This document shows, one piece after another, positions 1-5,690 of a stretch of DNA of 5,690 nucleotides. How positions within the stretch are numbered: position 1 is the stretch's first letter; every line of letters starts with the position of its first letter. A program made the translations under genes and the position numbers. Under the pieces are notes generated by a model that was not told the DNA's origin, ran no database searches, and saw only the letters and a program-made list of their open reading frames with translations. This DNA is from Candidatus Mediterraneibacter colneyensis (lineage in GTDB: Bacteria; Bacillota; Clostridia; Lachnospirales; Lachnospiraceae), in assembly GCA_019114745.1 (NCBI GenBank), contig DXEY01000119.1, positions 1 through 5,690 on the forward strand, written 5' to 3'.

Positions 1-4
1 ATGG

Positions 5-12
5 CACCTCCT
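5..12 (-). promoter_or_regulatory. Ribosome binding site at the left edge, gene outside the window
   Basis: AGGAGGTG on the minus strand is a near-perfect SD, followed by CCAT where the window ends. With the promoter upstream, it indicates a minus-strand gene that begins at or just past the edge. The final AT could be the first two bases of an ATG, though that spacing would be short. Confidence 0.6.
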
Positions 13-30
13 ATTATCATTACTCGCCAA

Positions 31-48
31 TTACGGTGTCTGCCGTAA
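31..48 (-). other. Short inverted repeat in the leader of the left-edge gene
   Basis: On the minus strand TTACGG and CCGTAA form a perfect 6-base stem around a 6-base loop, about 20 bases before the SD at the window edge. There is no T run after it, so it is not a standard intrinsic terminator. It may be a leader structure or chance. Confidence 0.35.
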
Positions 49-82
49 AAGCAGAACTTTATAAACCTCATTGTGCGGCATA

Positions 83-119
83 CTGTAGTAGTATAGCATA
101 ACTAAAATTACTAAGTCAA
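83..119 (-). promoter_or_regulatory. SigA-type promoter for a gene beyond the left edge
   Basis: On the minus strand TTGACT (114-119) and TATACT (90-95) are 18 bases apart, each one mismatch from the vegetative consensus. The -35 box overlaps the TGA stop of the CBS gene. Initiation would be near position 83, leaving a leader of more than 80 bases before the next gene. Confidence 0.65.
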
Positions 120-535
120 TAGTTTTCCGGCAAATTCTTCAGCTTATCGTAACAGTATTCGATGATGCTCCTGCGGGTAACGATACCGATAAATTTCCGC
201 TGGTCATCGACGACCGGAACGAAGTTCTGATCCATTGACTTCTTTATGATATCTTCCATGTCAGAGTCGATGGACACCGGAGCGTAATCGACTTTTCGCG
301 GAAAATCTCTGATAAAAATATTCTCGGCTTTCTTAATGTTCAGGTCAGTGTATTTTTTGATCCCCCAGAGAAGGTCTCCCTCTGTGATCGTGCCGACATA
401 TTCGCCTGATCTGTTCAGCATCGGGATACATGCGTATTTATGAAATTCCATAGTTTCCAGAACCTGACGCAGAGTTCCGTAGTCATAGACATATGCCACT
501 TCACTCTTCGGCTTTAAAAAGAACAGGATATTCAT
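116..535 (-). CDS. Tandem CBS-domain protein
   Basis: This encodes 139 residues, MNILFFLKPKSEV onward. The frame is open further, to an ATG at 617-619 inside the aspartokinase gene. I prefer the ATG at 533-535 because AGAGGAG (546-552) lies 10 bases before it, and because the 28 extra residues would overlap the aspartokinase C-terminus without resembling a domain. Two CBS modules fill the protein: CBS1 at about 12-60 with GTITEGDLL (48-56), and CBS2 at about 75-130 with GIVTRRSII (117-125). The first keeps the Thr-x-x-Asp pattern often used to bind the ribose of adenosine ligands; the second has Ser in place of Asp. No enzyme domain, membrane segment or DNA-binding domain is present, so it is probably a stand-alone ligand sensor or partner-binding protein (AMP, ATP or SAM are family options). 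Position 22 bases behind lysC suggests co-transcription. The family call is firm; the role is unknown. Confidence 0.88.
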   Translation of the reverse strand: MNILFFLKPKSEVAYVYDYGTLRQVLETMEFHKYACIPMLNRSGEYVGTITEGDLLWGIKKYTDLNIKKAENIFIRDFPRKVDYAPVSIDSDMEDIIKKSMDQNFVPVVDDQRKFIGIVTRRSIIEYCYDKLKNLPENY

Positions 536-545
536 GCCTGACTTT

Positions 546-552
546 CTCCTCT
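546..552 (-). promoter_or_regulatory. Ribosome binding site deciding the CBS protein start
   Basis: AGAGGAG on the minus strand sits in the 22-base gap between the aspartokinase stop (558-560) and the ATG at 533-535, spaced 10 bases from that ATG. It supports the shorter 139-residue product over the longer open frame. Confidence 0.7.
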
Positions 553-557
553 CTGAA

Positions 558-1877
558 TTAAAGCTGTGTAAGTACAAAGATCTCATACAGGGCACGGATC
601 GCGCCTTTGAAATCTTCATGCCTTACGCCAACGATAATATTGAGCTCACTGGAGCCCTGGTCGATCATTTTGACATTGATATGGGCATGTGCCAGAGCTG
701 AGAAGATTCTTCCGGCAGTTCCGCGTGTGGATTTCATGCCGCGTCCAACGATCGCGATCAGAGCAAGGTCGGATTCCAGCTCAATGTGATCTGGCTGTAC
801 GGTCTTGTGGATATCGGCAAGGATCTTCTGCTCTTTCTCCTCAAAGGAATCCTTGTGCACGAAGATGGACATTGTATCAATACCGGACGGCATATGCTCG
901 ATCGAGACGCCGTTATCCTCAAATACCTGAAGGACTTTCCGGCAGAAGCCGACCTCAGAGTTCATCATTGCCTTTTCTACTGTGACCGCGGCAAAACCGT
1001 CTGTACCGGCGATCCCTGTGATCGTGTATCTGGGCTGTCGGCAGGTGCTCTCTACGATCAGGGTTCCTTTATCCGAAGGAGCGTTGGTATTTCTGATATT
1101 GATCGGAATACCCGCTTTTCTGACCGGGAAGATGGCGTCTTCGTGGAGTACGCTCGCTCCCATATAAGAGAGCTCTCTCAGTTCCTTATAGGTGATCGTC
1201 TCGATGGATTTCGGATTTTTTACGATCCGGGGATCCGCGATCAGGAAACCGGATACATCTGTCCAGTTCTCGTAAATATCAGCCCTTACAGCGAGGGCGA
1301 CAAGAGAACCGGTGATATCGGATCCTCCTCTTGAGAAGGTCACAACTTCCCCGCTCTCCTTTGCACCGTAGAATCCCGGAATGACAGCGCTTTCTTTCTC
1401 TTCAAGAGCTTTTGAGAGAAGGACGTCTGTCGTCTCGTCATCGAAAGAACCGTCCTCGCGGAAACGAATGACCTCAGCGGCATCTACAAAATCAAATTCC
1501 AGGTATGCTGCCATGATCTTTCCATTTAAGAACTCGCCCCGTGACGCCGCATAATCCGTACCTGCATGACTGCTGAAATTACGGCGTATCGTCTCAAAAT
1601 CTTCATCAAGGGAGAAGTTCAGCTCCAACCCGTCGATAATCTCCTGATAGCGCTCTTTGATCGCGTCCAGCTGATCCGAAAAGTCTTCGCCGCTGACCGC
1701 AGTCTCGTAACAGTGATACAGCATATCCGTGACCTTAGTATCAGAGCCAAAACGCTTGCCCGGCGCTGACGGCACTACATAGCGCCGCGCCTCATCCGAC
1801 CGGATGATATTTCCGACTTTTTTAAACTGATCTGCGTTAGCCAGAGAACTTCCTCCGAACTTAACAACTTTTTTCAT
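558..1877 (-). CDS. lysC: Aspartokinase (aspartate kinase), YclM/AK III-like, two ACT domains
   Basis: This encodes 439 residues and appears complete. It phosphorylates aspartate with ATP to aspartyl phosphate, the first step to lysine, diaminopimelate, threonine and methionine. The amino acid kinase domain spans about residues 1-275: KFGGSSLA (6-13) at the nucleotide site, SAPGKRFGSDTKVTDML (37-53), SRGEFLNGK (112-120), the SRGGSDITGS motif (182-191), the WTDVSGFLIADPRIV segment (205-219) and the ASVLHEDAIFPV segment (241-252). Two ACT domains follow, at about 286-345 and 370-430, the second opening with LALIAIVGRGM; these normally bind feedback amino acids. The length and single-chain layout resemble B. 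subtilis YclM (454 residues) more than the alpha/beta LysC form, which has an internal start for a small subunit. Which amino acid inhibits it cannot be read from the sequence. It has its own promoter but no lysine-riboswitch-sized leader. A CBS-domain gene follows after 22 bases. The symbol is by function; thrD/yclM would be the closer subfamily name. Confidence 0.95.
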   Translation of the reverse strand: MKKVVKFGGSSLANADQFKKVGNIIRSDEARRYVVPSAPGKRFGSDTKVTDMLYHCYETAVSGEDFSDQLDAIKERYQEIIDGLELNFSLDEDFETIRRNFSSHAGTDYAASRGEFLNGKIMAAYLEFDFVDAAEVIRFREDGSFDDETTDVLLSKALEEKESAVIPGFYGAKESGEVVTFSRGGSDITGSLVALAVRADIYENWTDVSGFLIADPRIVKNPKSIETITYKELRELSYMGASVLHEDAIFPVRKAGIPINIRNTNAPSDKGTLIVESTCRQPRYTITGIAGTDGFAAVTVEKAMMNSEVGFCRKVLQVFEDNGVSIEHMPSGIDTMSIFVHKDSFEEKEQKILADIHKTVQPDHIELESDLALIAIVGRGMKSTRGTAGRIFSALAHAHINVKMIDQGSSELNIIVGVRHEDFKGAIRALYEIFVLTQL

Positions 1878-1887
1878 CTCTTTTTTT

Positions 1888-1892
1888 CCTCC
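1888..1892 (-). promoter_or_regulatory. Ribosome binding site of the aspartokinase gene
   Basis: GGAGG on the minus strand lies 10 bases upstream of the ATG at 1875-1877, with an A-rich spacer. It fixes the start at MKKVVKFGG, which agrees with the conserved N-terminal kinase motif of the family. Confidence 0.8.
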
Positions 1893-1953
1893 AAAGTATG
1901 AAATCTACTTTTTATATACGTACTTACTGATGTCCCTTCTTCGGGCGCTTACG

Positions 1954-1989
1954 GTACAATATTATAACGCCTGCCGTCTGGGTTGTAAA
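1954..1989 (-). promoter_or_regulatory. SigA-type promoter of the aspartokinase gene
   Basis: On the minus strand TTTACA (1984-1989) and a perfect TATAAT (1961-1966) are separated by exactly 17 bases. This is one mismatch from the vegetative consensus. Transcription should begin near 1954, giving an untranslated leader of about 75 bases before the ATG at 1877. The -35 box lies only 27 bases past the RNase stop codon, and I see no T-tailed hairpin between them. The aspartokinase can therefore have its own promoter and may also receive read-through. The leader shows only a weak CCC/GGG pairing around 1934-1945. Confidence 0.8.
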
Positions 1990-2015
1990 CGGTAAAATGA
2001 CATTTTTCTCCTGTA

Positions 2016-3212
2016 TCATCTGCCGTTTTCTTCCTCGCTGAGGGGCCTTCTTATTTTCTTTCGGGTCACTTCAACCAGTCCAAGGGCGGTCATATCGACA
2101 AGTGCGGTCTGGACGGGATCTTTTGACAGATAATATCGAAACTCGCGGAGCAGGTGCTCGGTGTTTTCTTCTTTTTCCATATTAATAAAGTCGATCAGGA
2201 TGATCCCGGAAAGGTTTCGGAGACGGATCTGCTTCGCCGCCTCTTTTGCCGCCTCCAGATTTACTTTGAGCGCGCCCTCTTCGCTTCCGGCTTTGGAGGC
2301 TGCTTTCCCGGAGTTGACGTCGATCACGGTGAGGGCTTCCGTTGGCTGGATGACAAGGTATCCGCCTGTTTTCAGCCATGCACGCTCCCTGAGCGCATTG
2401 TCAAGAACTGTCTGGGTGCTGTAGAGTTTGTCCAGAGGGAAATCGGGATCGTCATACAGCCTTAGCAGTCCGGCTTTTTCCGGTATTTCAGATTCAAAAT
2501 AAAAATGTATACGTGTATATAACTCGCGGTCTCCGATCACAACCTCTTCTAATCCGTCCATATATACATTTTTCAGATCAGAGATATAGGACGGAGGCGC
2601 AGATTTCAGACAGGTAAAACACACGCGGGTTTTGGCGTTCCTTACCAGTCTGTAATATTCTTCCCGAAGTGTTACGATCTCTTTTTCCACATCATGAAAC
2701 GGAACATCTTTTGCGTTCGTCCTTATGATAATGCCGAAATGCTCATTGCGGAACTGATCCAGTTTCGCTTTATACCCGTCGCGCATGGATTTCGGCAGTT
2801 TGGATGAAACTCCGATCCGTGTGTTCCCGTGGGTGAGCACGGCATATCTGCCGGTAAAGCTTATATTGCCTGTCACAGTGGGCGCTTTGGTCTTTACAGC
2901 TTCTTTGCTGATCTGGACAACAAGCTCATCCCCGATGCAGAGCGGCTTTTTGCCTTTCTTATCTGTGAAGATGGCATCTGCCGCATCTTTCATGTCATAA
3001 TAGCAGTTGATGCCGTTCTCGATCTCAATAAAAGCCGCGCCGATATTCGGGACGATATTTTTTACCTTTCCGATATAGATGTCGCCGAGCCGGTGACGGT
3101 CTGTGCCGCTGCCGTCAGCAGGAGCGCTGTGGATCTCCACGATCTCATCCTCTTCCATCAGGTATGTCCGTATCCGGTTTTCTCTCTTTTCGATCAGGAT
3201 CTTTCGTTTCAA
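2016..3212 (-). CDS. rng: Ribonuclease E/G family endoribonuclease, short form lacking the zinc link
   Basis: This encodes 398 residues. It starts at a TTG (3210-3212) with AAGGAG 8 bases upstream, and the TTG overlaps the TGA of the DUF2344 gene. The product should cleave single-stranded RNA with preference for 5'-monophosphate ends, acting in mRNA decay and rRNA maturation in the cytosol. Visible domains: an N-terminal region, an S1 domain beginning at GDIYIGKVKNIVPNIGAAF (43-61), the 5'-sensor with RT at 164-165, and a DNase I-like catalytic part with D298 (VIDVNSGK) and D341 (LIDFINM). These two are 43 residues apart, as D303 and D346 are in E. coli RNase E. The protein stops at LVEVTRKKIRRPLSEEENGR, before the CPxCxG zinc-link and small domain of RNase E, and well short of RNase G (about 489 residues). 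A CFTC pair occurs at 198-201. The symbol rng is used by family; the branch within E/G is not resolved. Confidence 0.92.
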   Translation of the reverse strand: MKRKILIEKRENRIRTYLMEEDEIVEIHSAPADGSGTDRHRLGDIYIGKVKNIVPNIGAAFIEIENGINCYYDMKDAADAIFTDKKGKKPLCIGDELVVQISKEAVKTKAPTVTGNISFTGRYAVLTHGNTRIGVSSKLPKSMRDGYKAKLDQFRNEHFGIIIRTNAKDVPFHDVEKEIVTLREEYYRLVRNAKTRVCFTCLKSAPPSYISDLKNVYMDGLEEVVIGDRELYTRIHFYFESEIPEKAGLLRLYDDPDFPLDKLYSTQTVLDNALRERAWLKTGGYLVIQPTEALTVIDVNSGKAASKAGSEEGALKVNLEAAKEAAKQIRLRNLSGIILIDFINMEKEENTEHLLREFRYYLSKDPVQTALVDMTALGLVEVTRKKIRRPLSEEENGR

Positions 3213-3937
3213 CGTGAGTTCTCCTTTATCTCTTCCCCGAGAGCGTCCAGCGGAACGAGGTTCCGCACGCCGTTTTCTCCGGTGTCCGCATACATTTCAA
3301 GCCTTTTATACTGGCATGGCAGAGCCGATGACGGCTCTCCGGTATGTTTTTCAAAACAGGAAGCAAAGGCATCCATGATCAGATCCGGCTTGAGATTTTC
3401 TGAGCTTCCCGCTGCGGTCCGGACGATGATCCCATTCCCGCAGAACTCCCACCGGTAGATCATGGGCCTGATATCAACTTCCCGCTCGCTCCGTTTCGTC
3501 TGTTTGACTACCCGGATTTCCTCCTGCTCCATGAATTGTCTGAAAGACTCTTTTCTTTCATTGTTCCAAAGTGCGGCATCCGGGGTGATGAGGTAGTCTG
3601 CACCCGCTAATATCGCCATTCCTGTCATCTTTCTGCTGTCCGGGATCTGTTTTAAGCTCAGGATCTCGATCCCATCTACCGAGACTTCATTCATCCTGCG
3701 GACAGCTTCCATGCTGTCGATCGGCTCTTTCAGCTCAATGTCCAGATATTCTCCGTTGCTGGAGAGCCCGATGCCCAGAGGGCTGGCAAATGACATGATC
3801 ATATGAGGGCTGTACCCTCCCGTAAATGCGATCGGGATCCCGGCTCTGCGCATTACTTTCTGGAAAAAACGCATCACGTCAAGATGCCCGATAAAACGGA
3901 GGGTGTCAGATTTTCTGAATTTAATTCTTGCTTTCAT
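3209..3937 (-). CDS. Radical SAM-linked protein, DUF2344 (TIGR03936 family)
   Basis: This encodes 242 residues starting MKARIKFRKSD. I chose the ATG at 3935-3937, not the in-frame ATG at 3953-3955, because a strong AGGAGGTG lies 7 bases upstream of it (3944-3951) while the earlier ATG sits directly against that SD. The family signature is visible at about residues 14-57: RFIGHLDVMRFFQKVMRRAG, then a GGYSPHMIMSFASPLGIG-type segment. A second conserved patch, KRSEREVDIRPMI, lies near residues 148-160, and a YKRLEMY segment near 210-216. Proteins of this family are encoded beside, or fused to, the TIGR03960 radical SAM protein, which is exactly the arrangement here: the two reading frames overlap by 17 bases. 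No catalytic residues are established, and I infer a partner or substrate-handling role. It contains only scattered cysteines (166, 194, 208), so it is unlikely to carry its own Fe-S cluster. Confidence 0.92.
   Translation of the reverse strand: MKARIKFRKSDTLRFIGHLDVMRFFQKVMRRAGIPIAFTGGYSPHMIMSFASPLGIGLSSNGEYLDIELKEPIDSMEAVRRMNEVSVDGIEILSLKQIPDSRKMTGMAILAGADYLITPDAALWNNERKESFRQFMEQEEIRVVKQTKRSEREVDIRPMIYRWEFCGNGIIVRTAAGSSENLKPDLIMDAFASCFEKHTGEPSSALPCQYKRLEMYADTGENGVRNLVPLDALGEEIKENSR
3221..3226 (-). promoter_or_regulatory. Ribosome binding site supporting the TTG start of RNase E/G
   Basis: AAGGAG on the minus strand lies 8 bases before the TTG at 3210-3212 and inside the end of the DUF2344 frame. 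It supports the rare TTG start, which overlaps the upstream TGA stop, so ribosomes could re-initiate directly. Confidence 0.7.
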
Positions 3938-5690
3938 AGCAGACACCTCCTCCAAATCCTGCAGCTCCGCAGCCGGAGCACTGTTCTCTGCAGTTAGGGG
4001 TCACAATGCCGTCCATTGCCCGCTCCCATTCCCTGCGGAGAAAAGCCCGGCTCACGCCGATATCGATAAAATCCCACGGGAACAGTTCATCTTGTCCCCG
4101 TTCCCGCTGATTATAAAAGGCGGGATCGACCTTCGTGTTTTCAAATGCCTGCATCCAGAGATCGCTGCGGAATGTCTCTGTCCAGGAATCATAGAGACAG
4201 CCAAGCCGGTATGCTTCTTCGATCACCTTGCCGACCCGTCTGTCCCCCCTTGCCATTACTCCCTCAAGTACGGTGACCTGGGCGTCGTGCCAGTTGTATT
4301 TCAGGCTCTTCCGGTTCAGCTGCGCCTGGAACTCATCTCTTACGATATGCGCCCTTCTCTCATATTCTTCCGCAGTGTACATAGGAGCCCACTGAAACGG
4401 AGTGAAAGGCTTGGGTACGAAGAAAGACGAGCTGGCTGTAATCTGGCATTTGCCATGCCGTTCTTCTTTCGGAATCTCATAGTATCTGCGGGCGACACGG
4501 TCGGACAGATGTGCGATCTCCCGCATATCCTCCTCGGTCTCTGTGGGAAGCCCGAGCATAAAATATAGCTTCACTTTCGTCCAGCCGCCTTCAAATGCCT
4601 GTCCGGCGCCAGTGATGATATCTTCCTCTGTCAGCCCCTTGTTGATCACATCCCGCATCCTCTGTGACCCGGCTTCCGGTGCGAACGTAAGGCTGCTCTT
4701 TCGGATGTCCTGAACTTTACTCATAACATCAAGAGAAAAGGCGTCAATGCGGAGGGAAGGAAGTGAGATGTTGATCCCTTTATCGCTGAACTCATTGATC
4801 AGGAATGTGACAAGTTCGTTCAGGCCGGAATAATCGCTGGAGCTCAGAGAACTCAGTGATATTTCTTCGTGCCCTGTATTTTTCAACATTGCGCGGGCAT
4901 ATTCTTTCAGCATCTCTACATCCCGTTCCCTTGTAGGCCGGTAGATCATCCCCGCCTGGCAGAACCGGCATCCTCGGATACAGCCTCTCTGGATCTCCAG
5001 TACGACCCGGTCCTGGGTTGCCTTGATAAACGGCACGACGGGCTTCATCGGATAAGGAGCCTGGCTGACATCCATGACAACCTGCTTCCTGACTCTGGCA
5101 GGGGCGTGGGGATTGACCGGTGCGAATGATCGCAATGTCCCGTCGTCATTGTAGGAAGGCTCATAGAACATAGGCACATAGATTCCCTCGATCTGTGCCG
5201 CTCTCTCAAGGAATTCTGTCCTTGATCCTCCGGAAGACTTCCATGCTTTGTATGCGTCAAGAAGTTCATCGTATACGGTTTCACCTTCCCCGATATAGAA
5301 AAGGTCAAAAAAGTCTGCTAACGGCTCCGGATTGTAAGCGCATGGACCGCCTCCGATCACGAAAGGATCCTCTTCGGTGCGATCTGCCGCATGAAGGGGG
5401 ATCCTGCTCAGATCGAGTATCTGCAGGATATTGGTATAACACATCTCGAACTGGATCGTAATGCCGAGAAAATCAAAGTCCCGCACCGGATCCTGGGATT
5501 CTAACGCAAAGAGAGGGATATTTCTATCCCTCAGCAGCTGATCAAGATCTGTCCACGGCGAATAAACACGTTCGCACCAGACATCTTCCCTGCGGTTAAA
5601 CATGTCATAGAGAATCTGTATGCCAAGATGAGACATGCCGATCTCGTACACGTCCGGAAAGCACATGGCAAACCGAATATCTACCTTGTC
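3921..5690 (-). CDS. Radical SAM protein, TIGR03960 family (5' partial)
   Basis: The gene is open at the right window edge: eight codons (DKVDIRFA) precede the first internal Met at 5664-5666, and that Met sits inside a conserved stretch (RFAMCFPDVYEIGMSHLG), so it is not the start. I expect roughly 30 more residues outside. The 589 visible residues show, in order, an N-terminal B12-binding-like alpha/beta region with a GGGPCAYNPEP loop (about residues 113-124 of the visible part), then a radical SAM core with CIRGCRFC (CX3CX2C, codons at 4959-4982) that would hold the SAM-binding [4Fe-4S] cluster. Next come the EAGSQRMRDVINKG and FMLGLPTETEEDM segments typical of SAM barrels, and a C-terminal tail with a second CX3CX2C, CREQCSGC. 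I see no clear DxHxxG cobalamin motif. The family has no established substrate that I know of. It is probably cytosolic, since no signal peptide or membrane segment is visible. It is first in a coupled cluster with DUF2344 and RNase E/G. The family call is firm; the function is unknown. Confidence 0.93.
   Translation of the reverse strand, partial: DKVDIRFAMCFPDVYEIGMSHLGIQILYDMFNRREDVWCERVYSPWTDLDQLLRDRNIPLFALESQDPVRDFDFLGITIQFEMCYTNILQILDLSRIPLHAADRTEEDPFVIGGGPCAYNPEPLADFFDLFYIGEGETVYDELLDAYKAWKSSGGSRTEFLERAAQIEGIYVPMFYEPSYNDDGTLRSFAPVNPHAPARVRKQVVMDVSQAPYPMKPVVPFIKATQDRVVLEIQRGCIRGCRFCQAGMIYRPTRERDVEMLKEYARAMLKNTGHEEISLSSLSSSDYSGLNELVTFLINEFSDKGINISLPSLRIDAFSLDVMSKVQDIRKSSLTFAPEAGSQRMRDVINKGLTEEDIITGAGQAFEGGWTKVKLYFMLGLPTETEEDMREIAHLSDRVARRYYEIPKEERHGKCQITASSSFFVPKPFTPFQWAPMYTAEEYERRAHIVRDEFQAQLNRKSLKYNWHDAQVTVLEGVMARGDRRVGKVIEEAYRLGCLYDSWTETFRSDLWMQAFENTKVDPAFYNQRERGQDELFPWDFIDIGVSRAFLRREWERAMDGIVTPNCREQCSGCGAAGFGGGVCYESKN
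3944..3951 (-). promoter_or_regulatory. Ribosome binding site of the DUF2344 gene, inside the radical SAM reading frame
   Basis: AGGAGGTG on the minus strand is a near-perfect match to the 16S rRNA tail and lies 7 bases before the ATG at 3937. It is within the last codons of the radical SAM gene, where it is read as part of the glycine-rich GGGV tail. It decides the DUF2344 start and implies translational coupling of the two genes. Confidence 0.8.

Noticed and set aside
31..48. Hairpin as the terminator of the lysC-CBS unit
   Set aside because: The stem is only 6 base pairs and lacks a T run on either strand, and it lies downstream of a promoter for the next gene.
536..619. Longer N-terminus for the CBS protein from the ATG at 617-619
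   Set aside because: The 28 added residues overlap the aspartokinase end and resemble no domain, while a good SD supports the ATG at 533-535.
786..1334. Plus-strand open frame of 182 codons
   Set aside because: It lies wholly antisense to the aspartokinase, whose conserved motifs are intact. The plus-strand translation shows no domain and looks low in structure, so it is a shadow.
1994..2007. AAAAT/ATTTT inverted repeat after the RNase gene as a terminator
   Set aside because: The stem is five A-T pairs with a three-base loop and would be too weak to stop transcription.
1878..2015. Lysine riboswitch or T-box upstream of lysC
   Set aside because: The leader from the mapped promoter is only about 75 bases, much shorter than a lysine riboswitch or T-box, and no T-tailed terminator hairpin is present.
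2829..3458. Plus-strand open frame of 209 codons
   Set aside because: It is antisense across the RNase E/G and DUF2344 junction, has no recognisable domain, and both minus-strand genes are well supported.
3938..3955. Six-residue longer start (MEEVSA) for the DUF2344 protein
   Set aside because: That ATG lies directly against the strong SD and would have no SD of its own; the ATG at 3935-3937 is correctly spaced.
3903..4568. Plus-strand open frame of 221 codons
   Set aside because: It is antisense to the radical SAM gene and shows no motif or SD that would compete with it.

Overview
The window looks like a chromosomal segment of a low-to-mid GC Bacillota, most likely a clostridial or Lachnospiraceae-type anaerobe. 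This rests on strong AGGAGG-type ribosome binding sites, SigA-type promoters, a YclM-like single-chain aspartokinase, and the order radical SAM (TIGR03960) - radical SAM-linked DUF2344 (TIGR03936) - RNase E/G. The taxonomic call comes from gene content and order, not from a marker gene. All five genes lie on the minus strand, so transcription runs from high to low coordinates.

Right part (5690 down to 2016): a three-gene, translationally coupled cluster. First is a radical SAM protein of unknown substrate, cut by the right window edge. Its last 17 bases overlap the start of a DUF2344 protein, whose Shine-Dalgarno (SD) lies inside the radical SAM reading frame. The DUF2344 stop overlaps the TTG start of a short RNase E/G. 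The RNase keeps both catalytic aspartates and the 5'-sensor Arg-Thr, but it ends where the zinc-link cysteines of E. coli RNase E would begin.

Middle (2015 to 1878): a short intergenic region with no convincing terminator after the RNase gene. It has a near-consensus promoter (TTTACA, 17 bases, TATAAT) for the next gene and a leader of about 75 bases, too short for a lysine riboswitch.

Left part (1877 to 116): a complete aspartokinase with two C-terminal ACT domains, followed after 22 bases by a small protein made of two CBS domains. The pair probably forms one transcription unit.

Left edge (115 to 1): a second good promoter (TTGACT, 18 bases, TATACT) whose -35 box overlaps the CBS stop codon, a leader with a short hairpin, and a perfect SD at the very edge. 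These point to another minus-strand gene starting just outside the window.

Working together: the aspartokinase feeds lysine, threonine and methionine synthesis, and the CBS protein may be an adenosine-ligand sensor. The radical SAM/DUF2344/RNase trio is the least understood part. Its tight coupling suggests a joint role, plausibly in RNA processing or modification, but this is inference. Most of the window is conserved housekeeping-type sequence; no mobile element, CRISPR array or RNA gene was seen.
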